NCBI GenBank assembly: GCA_963070105.1
Contig: OY718803.1
Location: 1,079,501 to 1,143,500 of the forward strand
Source of the DNA: Litomosoides sigmodontis
Lineage: Eukaryota > Nematoda > Chromadorea > Rhabditida > Onchocercidae
Direction of reading: 5' to 3'
DNA: 64,000 bases
Made by a program: the position numbers and the translations under genes
Part shown: in pieces, positions 30,001 through 44,347 of the stretch
How positions within the stretch are numbered: position 1 is the first letter of the stretch
Layout: each line of letters begins with the position of its first letter
The notes under the pieces: model-generated
Told to the model about the DNA's origin: nothing
Seen by the model: only the letters and a program-made list of their open reading frames with translations
Database searches by the model: none

Positions 30001-33000
30001 TAAAAATTTTCACGTAGATTACGTTTTGACAGATTTTAGTTGCAATTTGTCAAAATTTACAATCACTACGCTTCGTACAGTCTAATAAAAATTTTTGTTT
30101 TTTTTTTTCAGTTGGTTGCAGGTGTTCTACAACTTGAATTTATCACTGCATATTTCTCTGATCAATTGGTTTCCGGTTTCATTACCGGTTCCTCCGTACA
30201 CGTGGCAGTTGCGCAAATTGATGATTTTTTCGGAATTAACTCACCAAAATTTCACGGAATAGGATATCTTTTTAAGGTGTTTAATGCTATTATGTTTTAC
30301 AACATTCAGCAGACTAATTTCGAAATTGCTAAATTAATTAGACGAAAATTTGCAAATATTTCATTAAATAAATAAACATTTGGTAGAAATACTGTTTTAA
30401 TGCCTCTTTTCACATACGATTTTAGTGAAATTTTGATTAATTTTTTTACTTAATATTTGAAAATAAATAATTTTAATGAAAATTTAATCAATTTCTTCCA
30501 ATTAATCCTTTGAAATAAACTAATTTTGATTAGTTTTGCATGAAATTAATTAATGTGTGTAAATAAATGAATAATTTCACGGAAGCAACCGCCGGGATAA
30601 TTGTTTGTTCCAGCGATTTCACAGTATTTCGACACACATTCCGCAGGCTAATTTCTACGCAATTGGAATGTCAACTTTCGGTGTAATTTTCCTCTTTTTC
30701 GGCAAAAGCTTTCTGACGCCATTTTTACACAAACATTTATCGTTTAAAATACCTGTGCCGTACGAATTATTTCTGGTAAAATTTACACGTTTCATTTATT
30801 CTAATGTTTTTTCGTTAATTTTTTGCAAAATAAAATTTGTCAATTTCAATATTAATAAAGTAATGCAAAAGGCAAGAAAAAACAGGCAAAAATTTTCATT
30901 GATCAAAAAAAAAAATATTTTTTTTTTGTTTTTGCCATTTTCATTATTTTTTATAAAATTGAAATTGGTGAATTTATTTTTCATTTTAAATTGAAATTGG
31001 TGAATTTATTTTGCATTTCAAATAAATGGTACGTATAAGATGGAAATGTTATAAGGGGATGATAGCAAAAATTCATTGCATAAGTAATTTGAAATGAATG
31101 TAAATTTCAATAACTTTTTGCAATCGGTGAGATGTTGCAATTACTGGTGAAGTGCGCCTGATTATGGTGTTGCGATGATAGGTGTTATGGAATAATTTTA
31201 AATCAAAAAAAAGAAATGGATGGATGGCTTGGACTGATAGCTGTTTAAATATGAATTAATTAGAAGTAATTTGTAATTAAAATATTGCAGATAATAATAT
31301 CAATTATTGTCTCACACACTATGAATTTAAATACACATCACAATGTACCGATTGTTGGTGAAATTCCTACAGCGTAAGCGCTTTTTTTCAATTATTCACT
31401 CTGAAATCGCAAATATAATTTGCGAATTTCAATTCCTAATGAGAGAATGTTTTTAGGAAACAGAAATTAGCAAACAGATAGATTGTTTAGCACTGCATCA
31501 TCGTTTAACATTCAAACTATAATTGATAATAATGTATTTGAATAATATTACACATGCACATTATCATTTTAGGAATAGTATTTCATTATCACTTATTATC
31601 ATTTTGGAATAATTTATTAAGTTCAAATCAAAAATTTGACATTTTAATATTGAATTTGTAAGTTAAAATAATGCAATTATTTGAGCTAACATTATTACCC
31701 ATTGTCATTTTAGCTAGGATAATTTGGTTGGTTTAAATCAAGAAAGAATTTCAATTTATTATTTGTTAGCTAATTACTTTCTGCACTTAGTCTACCAAAG
31801 CCTCGGTTACCTCGTTTCGACGTTATTGTCGATTGTTTCCCATATGCTATTGGCATCACCGCCGTTACCGTTGCCGTGCACATATCGATGGCTAAAATGT
31901 TAGCTAAACGACTGAAATATCACGTTGATCCAAATCAGGTTAACATCAACCAGAAAATTTTTACGCAAAAATTTAAATTTCGCTCAATTAGCTTTAAATT
32001 GTATTGTTTTCATTTGCGCACTAGCTTATGCATTTTCCACTCAGTACTTATATTTGATTCGAATGTCGTTTTCTGCCTGCTTTTTTTTTACTTAATTTTA
32101 ATTAGTTCATTGAAATTGTAGTTTAAATTAAGCGTTGCTGTCGTTTTAGGAACTGTATGCATTAGGCTTCACAACAGTGCTCAGTAGTTTCTTTCCCATT
32201 TTTCCGCTTTGTACAGCTCTTGCTCGAACAATGGTGAGCGTGGAAGTTGGAATAAGAAGTCAGGTATGCTAGCTTCGTTACAGTAATCATTACTGATAAT
32301 GAGAAGCTGTGGTGATAAATGAATGGTAGCAGAATTGGGTGGCCAAGTAAATAGTGATAAATAGAAGTATTAGATGGTAGTAATAAATAAATATTAATAA
32401 TGGAATTGTTTTACAGCAGAATATATTTCACTACTTTCTCATCGGCAATTTAAATTTACTACTGCATTTATTAGTTTTATTTTTGAAAAAAAAAATTTCT
32501 TCAATTTTATTAGTTTAAAATTTGAAATATTAATAATAGAGTGATTTTACAGAATGTATTTTACTACTTTATCATCGGCAATTTAAATTTACTGTTGCAG
32601 TTTTATGCTTGAAAAAAAAATTTCTTCAATTTTCTCAGTTTAAAATTTGAAGAGAAATTACGAAAGAATAGATGGATGATTGACGTTTCAGTTATGATGA
32701 TATTTGGTGAGAACGTAGGATAACACACCTATGTGGACAATTTTCTAGCTAATAGTTTAGTGTTGGATAGAGCCAATTCGAAATTTATTCCATCCTGTCA
32801 TTGTTTGATTTTTTGTTCGGACACGGACGGACACGCACTTTTCACGTAGACTTACTTTATCAATTGCCGCTTCTTTTTTTTTTGTTATCTTTTTAAATTG
32901 CTACATGAATTTCGTTTTTTTCAACATTTACACTGTCAAATGTGATCACGTGAATTTCTGTCATAGCGTTGTTGAAGAGCTACATACGTTAGCAAGAATG

Positions 33001-36000
33001 TCAAATTTTGCGAATTCATCAGTAAGCAGAGGTCAGTTGAGGTGAAGTGACCGTTGGTGATCTTTTCAGCTTTCTGCTGTATCCAGTTGCTTGTTGCTGC
33101 TTGCAGTAATTCTAATGCTTGGCCCGGTACTGAATGCGCTACCAATGGTGCGTTATAATTTAGCATCTATTCATTAATTTAAAATAAACCTCAAAAAAGA
33201 ATTTTGATTTTAATTTATCGAAGAAAAATAAAGCGAACAAACTTTCGAAAATTTGTTGCGCCACCAATGGTATGCTATACTTTAGCATCAATTCATTAAT
33301 TAAAAATAAGCTGCAAAAAAATAAATTTCATTTCCAATAATTTCCAGTGTATATTGGCTGTCATTATTGTGATGTCGCTTCGTTCGATGCTTGAAAAATT
33401 TGCCGAGCTGCCAAAAATTTGGCCTGTTTCTAAAATCGATTTCGTATGTTTCGTTTCATTGTTGCAAAAAAAAATGAGCAAATAATAATACTCTAAATTA
33501 CACCTATGCAAATTTAGGGCAGTTAAATTCACATAGTCATACATATGTAGCTTAATTTATTTATTAGTTAAAAATTTTTTGGTTAAAATTTCGTGATAAT
33601 TAACGGTGATTGTTGTATGCCCTAATTGCTAGCGTTAGATGACATTAATCAGCAATGTGGGATGTTTCCGTAATGACGAGCTTTTCATTGATGAATTTAA
33701 TTTTTAATAATTTTTGCAGCTAATTTGGATTGTAGCATTTGTTACAACGGTAGCACTGGATGTCATGATTGGTCTAATAATTTCAGTTCTCTTTGCTCTA
33801 ATGACACTTATTTTTCGATCACAGTGGTTAGACTTTCATTACTCACTCGTCCCACGTCGTACACTTTGTAAACTTTACTAATTTTTACTTTCATAGAATA
33901 CAAATAATTGAAATAATACGGAAAAAAAAAGTTTGATATGAAGAAGTTAAGAGAGATGACGAAGAAGGAGGAGTAGGCAGCAGTTGTACGTGAAATGTTC
34001 CAGGCCACGTTGGGAAAGATTAGTTCAACTATCGGAATCTCAACCGTATTTCGATAATCCAAAACGTTACATTGCGGCCGGAACGAATTCCAATATTCGC
34101 TTATATCGTTTTCAGTCGCCGCTCCTCTTCAACAACGTGGAACGTTTTAAGACAAACATTTACAATGCAATAACCGATTGGAAAAAAAGTGCTCCATCAG
34201 TTGTAGGGGTTCTTTCGGACATTTTCTAGTTATGACAGTAAAAAAAAAATGAAAAATTAATTAATTGAAATGTTCGAATTATGAGACTTATCATTATTTA
34301 ATCAAACAGGGCAGTTCGTTAATAATGAACTGACAAACTAGTTGAAAGTTAGATGTTCAATTCGTTGCCACTATTATACGTGTATAACAAATTAAGTAAA
34401 ACAAATTAAGTTGAAAATTTTTTTAAAAAAAAAACGAAAAAGAACTATACAAGATGAAATTTATGAAATTGTTTGAAAAATTTAAAAAAATTTTTTTTAT
34501 TTTTTTTTAAACAAATAATTACAAAAATTTTTTTTATTCATTTTTTTTTTAATTCCACAGAATTTATTGTAAAAAGGAATTTTTCATATTACGCATAAAT
34601 CTCATTAAAGATTATTTGTGATAAATTTTGAAATTATAATTTCAAATTATTTCAGCACAGCTTATTTTACTTCCATTTTTTTCTTCTTCTTTCCAGAACG
34701 ATTCAATGAATGTGGAAAATTTGCGAAGTTCAACGCAGCAATATCTGATCCTTGATTGCTCAGGCATATCCTACATTGATTGCATGGGATCAAACGTGCT
34801 AAAAGAGGTTCATCTAGAACTCAAACAAAATTGTTGAAGTATTTTTTTGCAATCAGAAAGCCTCTCAATCTCAGTGATACTATCTACAGTATCGTTATCC
34901 GATACTATCTACAGTATCGTTAGCCGATGAGCTTAAGAACTCTACCACAGGTTATCACATAGTTGCAGAATGTTATCCCTATCACAGATAATGCTCTCAT
35001 CATGTGCATTATTAAACTAGCACTGCAGTAATGCGGTAAATGATGGATTCAAAAAATTCGTTTTGAAAGTGACAAAATGAATGGTCAAGCGCTACTTGTG
35101 AAGTGTGTTGACCGATTAACATCATGAGTAAAAAGCAACGAGGATGAACTCTCCTTCCTATGCGCTATCTGTGACAAGAAATTTGCTGTTCCACCCTTCA
35201 AATGAAATTACGATTGAAATATTTTTCATATTTAAATTTTCTTACAATATAATACTTGTGAAAATTTATAAAATTTTAGGTTGTCATTGAATTAAAGAGT
35301 CAAGAAATTATTGTACATTTTTGTGCTTGCAACAGTAAGTTTCGTCATTTCGTTTTTTTTTTCTTTTGTTGAATGCAATTAAACGACTGGTTAAGTAAAT
35401 TATTTATTTCATGCAAATGTGTGGACATTTCATACATTTAAATTTGTCTTGTCTATTATAAAATCGTTTAGCATAGCTTAGCCGCATTGTTGGTACAATT
35501 TTTCCTCCTCAATAAACTGATTCAGACTGATTTTTTGAATTTTTGCCAGAAATGTACGCCTTCCAAAAGAAAAATTCGGACAGAGAGAGGCAGAGAGAGA
35601 GAGAGAGAGAGTGGGAGAAGCGTAGGATGCCACCGGAAGTGTTCTTTCCGGCAGCATCTTTAAATCAATTTTAAAACACGATGACAGTTCTATCATTTAG
35701 CAAGTGTTCGAGACATCCTAGAAGTGGCAGGAATTTTCAAAACTATTCCAAAGCATTTCTTCTTTCCAACAGTTGATGATGCTATCGCAGTAATAAGTCA
35801 TCTTGGGTATCACTTTTCTTTTTTCCATCTTTCACGTTGTTTGTTTGCTGTTGACGTTGCTGTTGTTGTTGTTGTTGTTGTTGTTGACGTTGTTATTGTT
35901 GACGCTGTTGTTATTGTTGTTGTTGTTTTAGTTTTCATTTGTTATTCCACTTATTATTTGCGGTTTTTCCTTTTGTTATTGACTCATGCTAGGATGACAT

Positions 36001-36236
36001 TTGGAATTAGTGATGTCGAAGTTAGTGAAATCAATTAAACTTAAATGATATCAATGCTTATTCTAAATTGTGCTATTTTCAGAGCAACAAATCGAACTGA
36101 AATCGCCGCTCCACAAGTGAATCACGAGAGTACAATCAAGCAATTACGAATTGATTCTGATGTGATGGATATGCGTGATTTACCAAAAAATCATCTTCCT
36201 AATATTCTCACAAATTTAACAAATGCTAATAGATGA
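27098..36236 (+). CDS. SLC26/SulP anion transporter with C-terminal STAS domain, complete 18-exon gene
   Basis: SulP proteins are membrane anion exchangers or transporters (sulfate, bicarbonate, chloride, oxalate) with about 14 membrane helices and a cytosolic STAS domain. Exons: 27098-27139, 27422-27480, 28302-28471, 28778-28888, 29546-29718, 30112-30276, 30614-30775, 31291-31373, 31791-31938, 32150-32263, 33070-33147, 33348-33443, 33720-33826, 34004-34202, 34697-34807, 35280-35334, 35701-35806, 36083-36236. They total 2133 nt (710 aa) and every phase fits. Family marks: [10 protein letters not shown] and KDRLK before the membrane part; [33 protein letters not shown] (sulfate-transporter signature) at about residues 90-110; [39 protein letters not shown] runs from about residue 520 to 660, with [20 protein letters not shown] and [20 protein letters not shown]. 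The ATG at 27098 follows a TTTTAG site that could receive a spliced leader. Exon 5 uses an unusual GAG acceptor. The exact substrate cannot be told. A C. elegans sulp-type orthologue is expected. Confidence 0.92.
29035..29540. repeat. Decayed tandem repeat (about 210-bp unit) in a SulP intron
   Basis: Three related blocks begin near 29045, 29265 and 29470, each with the order GTTTGATRAGGAATRTCA, TGAATTTT/TCAATTTT, then TAAAACTTATTGTTG in the first two. The third is truncated at the start of exon 5. Non-coding. Confidence 0.65.
32395..32655. repeat. Tandem duplication (about 130-bp unit) in a SulP intron
   Basis: Two copies share AATATTAATAATRGA, TTTTACAG, TACTACTTT-TCATCGGC, AATTTAAATTTACT and AAATTTCTTCAATTTT. 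Diverged by substitutions and indels. Confidence 0.8.
33134..33342. repeat. Duplication copying the 3' end and donor of SulP exon 33070-33147
   Basis: GCGCTACCAATG-GTGCGTTATA plus about 70 bp of intron (from 33136) recurs 121 bp downstream as GCGCCACCAATG-GTATGCTATA (from 33257), including TTTAGCATCWATTCATTAATT. The second copy thus carries a decoy 5' splice site. Confidence 0.8.
34876..34927. repeat. 25-bp tandem duplication with internal hairpin
   Basis: GATACTATCTACAGTATCG occurs at 34876 and 34901. Each copy contains GATACT...AGTATC, a perfect 6-bp stem with a 6-nt loop. Located in the SulP intron after exon 34697-34807. Confidence 0.85.
35586..35612. repeat. GA tract
   Basis: Short (GA)n run with one GGC interruption, in the SulP intron before exon 35701-35806. 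Confidence 0.85.
35861..35927. repeat. Imperfect (GTT)n tract in the last SulP intron
   Basis: GTT units broken by GAC and ATT triplets, between SulP exons 35701-35806 and 36083-36236. Confidence 0.85.
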
Positions 36237-36939
36237 AATTATCGGAATTTTCAAAAAAAAAAAATCGTAAGCAAAAATGATTTATTTTCACAATTTCATT
36301 CTTCTCGTCTAAATGATTTCTTCATTTCTCGACAATATTTTTACCTTTAATTTCAGTTTTTAATAATTTTAATTTGTTAAACAAATATCAGATATCACAC
36401 AAAATGGATAGTGTAATAATGACAATGATCATTATCTTTCACTTTTATAAACTATCACGCCTCGTGCGCAATAGTCAAATCAATGTGAAGCGAAGAGCAA
36501 AAAAAATGTCACGTGTCGATGTTGCAAAATTTCACATGACGTCATCTGTTAATTTCAAAAGTACAGTCGGTCCACTCAGCGCTGCACACTTTAAACATTC
36601 AAAAACTACGTTGAACGAACGAATGCAATCTCTTTGATGCTCACATTTATCTGTTTACATTGACGGTTAGAGAGACGAAATTTTGGCGGATATTCATTTG
36701 AAGGACAAAGTGGTGGCCCCCGACTTTATCGAAATTCCTTGCATTGCTTATTTTAATTAGCAATTAATGCAAAAGTTTAAACTTTAAAATTTCATATTAA
36801 ATTTTAGTGATAGAAGAGTGATGGCATAAATGTATGGACGCATGAATTATATGGACACTCTAATTTCTGCCAAACATTTGCTCCTTCTAAATAGTTTTCA
36901 TTCGTTCAAAATTTATTGCAATATCTGTGTGAAATGTGA

Positions 36940-37165
36940 TGTGTGAAGTTAATTAGCAGTAATAGAATTAGAGTAATAGAACAGATAAAATGCTGCTCCA
37001 TTTATTAAATCATTTGCAGTAAGCAGCTATTTAGGAATAAACCTGTCCGAAGTTAATTAGAAGGAGTGGAACTGTTGTGGACACTTAATGTATATAAATC
37101 AATCATTTGCATTTAAGCTACTTGTGAGAAAATTGAATAAACCTGTCTGAAGTTAATTAGGCAGA
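36940..37165. repeat. Decayed tandem repeat, about 100-bp period
   Basis: GAAGTTAATTAG recurs at about 36947, 37050 and 37152. The last two copies also share TGAATAAACCTGTCYGAAG or its near form, and a preceding ATCATTTGCA. Confidence 0.7.
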
Positions 37166-37302
37166 AATTGAAGTCTAAGAATGGAATGATTTACTGCACA
37201 ATTGTTGCAAATAATAATTTTGCACTTCTTTCCCACCTTTCTTCTCCTCCTTTACCTCCTCTCTCAACGTTTCCGCTCACATTTACGTAAATTAGCGAGT
37301 AT

Positions 37303-37528
37303 ATGGTAGCAACAACAAACAACAACAACAACAACAAACAACAACAACAACAACAACAAACAACAACAACAACAAACAACAAGAACAACAAACAACAACA
37401 GCAACAAACAACAACAACAACAACAAACAACAACAACAACAAACAACAACAAATAACAACAACAAACAACAACAGTAACAAACAACAATGACAACAAACA
37501 ACAACAACAACAAACAACAACGATAACC
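37303..37528. repeat. Compound (CAA)n/(CAAA) array
   Basis: CAA triplets punctuated every 12-24 bp by an extra A (AACAAACAAC), giving a larger, irregular unit. GAA, GCA, GTA and GAC variants also occur. Poly-Gln/Thr and Leu/Val/Cys frames are artefacts. Confidence 0.92.
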
Positions 37529-38577
37529 TAAACACGATTGCAGGGATTATATTTGATGGAGGAGATGGTGGTTTATCATTAATTAATCATTCGTACTGAA
37601 AGACATTAATTAGAAAGCTTCCTGCATTTGTTGTAGGTACGCATGAGAATTGTTAATAACATATTACTTCATGCAAATTACATTTAGAAAGATTAATAAA
37701 ATTGAATGAGTAATACATTCAATTGATGGCCATTGAATTAGCCATAGCAAAAGGTCGAAGTTCACTCTTACCGGAAATCGATTTAAATTTAATATGAACA
37801 GTGGAGAATGAATTTTGCTGATTGAATTAGAATGAAATAGAATAGAATAGATTGAAAATTTTGAATGGCATTGTTTTAAACTCAACTATTCGATACTTTT
37901 TTATATTTTATATCTTTGACAATAGCTACACACACCCCTCTCCATTGGTGTAATATTTTTCTGCTCTTCTCATTTCATGATAATTACACGTTTACAAATT
38001 GATGCCATGCAAAATTAATTGAAGTGATTGTAAATTAAAATTTTTGAATGTAACAAATAGCACAATAAAATATCGAATACACCGAAACTGTAATTTCTTC
38101 ATTGTTGAAAGAAAAAAAAAGAGCCTTTTGCAAAAATTTTAATTAAATTTGATAATGAATGATTTTAACTATTTTTGATGTCCAAAATTTTTTTGAGCTT
38201 TTGAAAATTTTAATTTATTCACACAATCATAGTACAAACAAATCATAGTACAAACAAATGCGCAAACGTATTGTAATTGAAAAATACGGGAGAGATAGGG
38301 CGCAAAGAAGTTAAAAAGGCGCTATTTGCTATTTCATTTTTTCTTCGCTTTTTGCTATTTATTGAAAATTTCATAGAAGCGATAGATAAATTAGACTTGT
38401 AAATGATAATGCGACATTTGACATCGATCAATCAATAATACGTGATGTGTTTATTGTGTGTATAAATGCTAATTACACGTGATACTTCCTACTTCTCGCT
38501 GATAGCAAATTGTTCTGATAACAGTAACAGTGATAGCAATGCATAACCATTCTGATGATTGTGGATAATGATTGCAA

Positions 38578-38628
38578 TGATAATGATAATGATAATGATA
38601 GTGATAGTGATAGTGATAAGGATGATAA
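38578..38628. repeat. TGATAR hexamer cluster
   Basis: Eight TGATAA/TGATAG units within 51 bp, seven of them head to tail at exactly 6-bp spacing. TGATAR matches the general GATA-factor binding consensus. That it is bound is not shown. Confidence 0.7.
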
Positions 38629-38939
38629 CAAGCAACGACTGTTGCAGCGCAAAAAGAAAAGTGTAGGAATGTTTTTTTGGAAAGGGAATGAGAGGGTAAT
38701 GACGAGGCTTGAATAAATTCCACTTTACGAATTTATTCTTCCTGTTGGAAGGAAGCAACCGCTTTTTTTTTTCTTCACTTTCTAAATGAAGCAGCAATTT
38801 ATCATCAAAAAGCGATCGAAAGCAGAAGTGATGGAAGAGAGGGAGGAATGCTTGGAAAGGCTTACGAGATGGATGGATGGATGGATGGAAGAAGAAACGA
38901 AGTGATAATGCCCTAAATACATCCAGGGAATTATCATCA

Positions 38940-38962
38940 TAATCGTCATCAACAACAACATC

Positions 38963-38994
<32 letters not shown>

Positions 38995-39010
38995 CATCAT
39001 CACCATCATT
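38940..39010. repeat. (ATC)n microsatellite
   Basis: ATC/CAT triplets with CAC variants. Looser ATC/ATT triplets continue to about 39130. Confidence 0.9.
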
Positions 39011-39229
39011 GTCAGCCTATCCCAAGAATTTTTAGCTTCATGGAATTTTTAATCTCACCAACATCACTATTACTATCATTATCACCATCGTTATTATCAT
39101 TATTGTCGTCATCGTTATCATCACCGTCAATAACTACGGCACAATTCTTCATTCTTTCATCCATTCTACGCTAACTACGCCACACTGATGACGTCCATTA
39201 GCTTATTGACTTAAAGTGATAACACTTAG

Positions 39230-39306
39230 GAGGTGAAGAAGAAGAGGAAGGGGGAGGAGGAGGAGGAGGAGGGGGAGGAGGAGGAGGAGGAGGGGGGGGG
39301 AGGAGG
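39230..39306. repeat. (GGA)n purine tract
   Basis: G-rich homopurine tract with AGG triplets and a run of nine or ten G. It is the most GC-rich simple repeat of the window and able to form triplex or quadruplex structures. Confidence 0.9.
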
Positions 39307-39749
39307 AAAGCATTATGCTTCATTATGATCGTTTCAAACCAAGGTTAGGTGATATCTTCTTTTAACAGAGCCGACTAAACAGATCATCATTACCACAAAT
39401 TAATATCTCTCTCTCCCTCTCTCTTTTTCTCTCTCTCTCTCTCCTCTTTCATTTCTCTCAATTGCACACTTATTTGTTTTGTGTTTCTTGGCTTTATTTA
39501 AGTCAAATTTTCTAATGATTGAAATGTGACAGTTAGAAATAATAAATTAGCATCTATTGCATACATTAGAATATCAGTGGTAATGGTAATTGAGTGGACA
39601 ATAGCACATCGACGTAAAGCTGACCTGATCCGATCGCTTGCACAAGACAGGTTGCAATGGATTTTAGCTAGCTATTGTCCCAGTCATCATTGCTTACACA
39701 TACAACCTTCACTTCCTTTAACAATTGCTGTTTCTTCATTTCATTATTC

Positions 39750-39757
<8 letters not shown>

Positions 39758-39780
<23 letters not shown>

Positions 39781-39806
39781 CCTCCCTACTCCCTTTCTCT
39801 TTCTCT
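39758..39806. repeat. CT tract
   Basis: (CT)n with CCCTCC and CTTT interruptions. Confidence 0.85.
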
Positions 39807-39888
39807 CTGTACACTTGCATAGACTTAGGATACATATATGCATTAACGTAGTAAGTCGACAATGATGGACAGATATTGTCATCATCAA

Positions 39889-39963
39889 CACACACACGCA
39901 CGCACCACACACGCACACACATAGACGCAAACACATACACACACATACACACACACACACACA

Positions 39964-40047
<84 letters not shown>
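39889..40047. repeat. (AC)n microsatellite
   Basis: First half interrupted by GC, CATA and CAAA; second half pure AC for about 75 bp. The His-Thr and Cys-Val frames are artefacts. Confidence 0.95.
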
Positions 40048-40048
<1 letters not shown>

Positions 40049-42064
40049 TTACTACAATTTTCACCATTCTTTTCAATTTCTTTAAAAAATAGTGTGCGGA
40101 AAAAATTTGCTAGTAAATTTTAAATTTTAGTTTAATTTAATTCGCTTAAATAAAGCGACAAAAACGAATAATGATTAACTTATTCAGTTTTCATTATTTG
40201 TTCATTTATAAAAATAACTTGTAAATTGTAAATTAAATTTAAATTTGCTTCAATTAAATGTGATTTGAATTTATTTTTAAAATAAACATGTTGGTTTTTG
40301 TTTTCGCACACGCATATAATTAGTTTATTAATTATTTCCATTTCTTCATTAATTCCCTGCCTATCTCTTCCTGTTTTTTTTTTAAATGAATATTTCGCGA
40401 AATAATTTCTTCACTTATTTACTTAAATGAGTAACTTTGATTAAGATTAGATAATTTCCAAAACATTTCACAAATCTTTCCACTAATATTTGCATTAGCA
40501 TAAAAGTGCAAAAAAATTAGCGCAACATAAGGTAATGTTGGTGGTATGATTAATGATATGATAACTATTCGCTTATATCATTTGATAACAGTGTGATATG
40601 CAAATGTCGGTGTAGTATTACAGTGTGTATTTGGTACCATATGGTACCAAATGGGATGATGACGTTAATAAGTTATCATTTTGATGGCTAAATGATTGAT
40701 TTTATTTGAAATCACTCCAGGCATCCTATCCATCTATCAATGCTATAAAATTTTCTCTCAGACTAATTCTATCATTTCTAATCTACCAAAAATAAGTTGC
40801 CATTGCTCTTCTCCTTTTTTTCAACAAATTAAATTTTGTTAAATTATTCTCTTCTAAATATGCAAATTTCATACTTGTAATTTCACCATAGAAATGCTGA
40901 AGTTTTTCTTCAAATATACTGATGTTGAAGGAAAAAAAACGAAATAATAACTGATAATTGATGCGGTAATTTTTTTTTATTACAAGTAATTAAAATTAAA
41001 ATCCTAATTTAACAGACTATTATTCTATCTTCCTTCCACTTTGGGTTCTCTCCTAATCTTCTCTATATTTCACCTCTCTTCCTCTCCTGCTCTCCCTCTC
41101 CCTCTCTCTCTCTGCCTCATGCTCCCTGTTATTACAATAATTCTGCTGCTGTTGCGATCATTTTTTTTCGCAATTTCAAAAAAAAAAAGTTTTTCCTATT
41201 TGTTGAAAAAGATAGCATTCTGAATATTTTTTAAATCGGCAAGCATTTCTCTTTCCTTTCAATCAACGGATGAGAGGAAATTGAAGACAAAGTAGAAAAT
41301 TGAAATAAAAACATTAGAGATGGAAAGTTCAGGTAAATTTAAAGCCAACTTTCATGTCTATAGCAGAAATTAAAAAATTAAACCAATAATGCCCAATTCA
41401 TTCATTTCAACAATTTAAATAATCTGGAAGAGGTGATAATTCAATCACTGATTTCGTCGGATAGGTTGGTGTTAGTGCAATGACTGATAACTTCCATAGG
41501 AAGTGCTCTTAAATTGCAAACTTATCAGCACTCTTGCACTTTACCACTAAAATTTCACTCAAAAAATTAACCTAATAACTCGTAGTGCACTCATTTCAAC
41601 TAACCTAATAACTTCTAATTCCGCTCATTTCCAATTAACCTAATAACGTCCACACTAGTCCATTCATTTCAATTATCCCAACAACTTCTAGCCCGTTCAT
41701 TTTAATTAAACTAATAATTCTTAGTTCAAAAATCTTAAACCAATCGTACACCTGAAATTTTCCTTTTCTTGTCGCGTACCATTAGCTGCACCTATTCGAT
41801 CATCCCGTTTCAAACTCCCACTTCTTTCTTTACTCATCACATTTACTTGCACCTCAATTATAGTGCATTTTAGAGATGAACTGAAATGCCTGAAATGACC
41901 GGAAAATGCCCGAGCTTGAGATCTTATCTTACCTGTAAAATTTCACGCGGCTGTATCGATCATCCTAAAAATGAATCAATAACAGTTAGCTTGGAAAAAT
42001 GAAATTGATCAAAGAGAGTTTCCTTTGTGAAATTCATGCGCAAACACTGACTGTCGCGCCGATC

Positions 42065-42083
42065 GTTCTCCCTCCGATCGTTC

Positions 42084-42112
<29 letters not shown>
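42065..42112. repeat. CT tract with duplicated flank
   Basis: CCGATCGTTCTCCCTC occurs twice in tandem, running into (CT)n. Confidence 0.85.
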
Positions 42113-42114
<2 letters not shown>

Positions 42115-42984
42115 TTTTCTTATTAGATGATTTGATTAGGTGATTGTACTCTTACGATTGAGCATACCGATATATCTGCAAGCTGAAATCACGCAAATTA
42201 ATGGATCTGATAACTTTAACAATTCCACTGGTTCCTATCGCGTCATTTATCACGTAAGGAATGTCGTGAACTTTTCACGTAGCTAATACTATCATTATCA
42301 TATCTCAGCTTAAATGTAATCACGTCATAAATGTTTTTACGTTGCAAAAAAAAATTTCCATCAACTTTTACATTGTTTAATTAGTTTTATCGTTCCATTG
42401 AAATTACTATAAATCATTTTTAAAATGCTAAATTTCTTTGTTGCTACTGTTTCAAACTATTTGATGATTAAATTCCTCCACCGAATTTCAATTTTAGTGG
42501 TAAAAATTATGACTCAAAAATTCTTTGCTATTTATTTTCAACTCTTTCGTTTTTCATCGATCGACTGACTGTTGCTTGAATTAACAAACGTTTAATTGAA
42601 AGTATCTTTATAATTATTTTAAAATGATTTCAGTTAAATTATAACTCACTTCATTTGACATATGTCAACTCTGCATTCAATGGACATGCTCGACAACTGC
42701 AATAAATTATATTAAACTCTCTGTAAATTTATATTTTCTACAAATTCCCACATTTATGATACATTTATTTATGCATATATCTCTTTCGTAATTAAATTTG
42801 ATTAATATTTTGCATCTCTTTGATTTTCCATAAATTATAATCTTTTCTTGCGATTGCAATAAATCTTTTACAGGGAATTGAAACTCATTTTCTCACAGAT
42901 ATTGAAATAATTGTTGAAGCTAGCAATTCATCAATTGTTTTCCTTTTAAAATATATGCTTAGCGGAGGATGAAAAAATCTTTTC

Positions 42985-44347
<1,363 letters not shown>

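Larger units (their letters stand above)
36237..42984. other. Gene-free region downstream of the SulP gene
   Basis: No exon with protein-like sequence and splice signals was found on either strand. The frame at 36374-36637 is open but unsupported and may be SulP 3' UTR. The rest is AT-rich unique sequence with many simple repeats, listed separately. Confidence 0.5.

Noticed and set aside
36374..36637. 87-codon frame after the SulP stop
   Set aside because: Some protein-like composition but no recognised motif and no clear start context; likely 3' UTR.
37191..37535. Val/Cys/Leu-rich frame on the minus strand
   Set aside because: Reverse reading of the CAA compound array.
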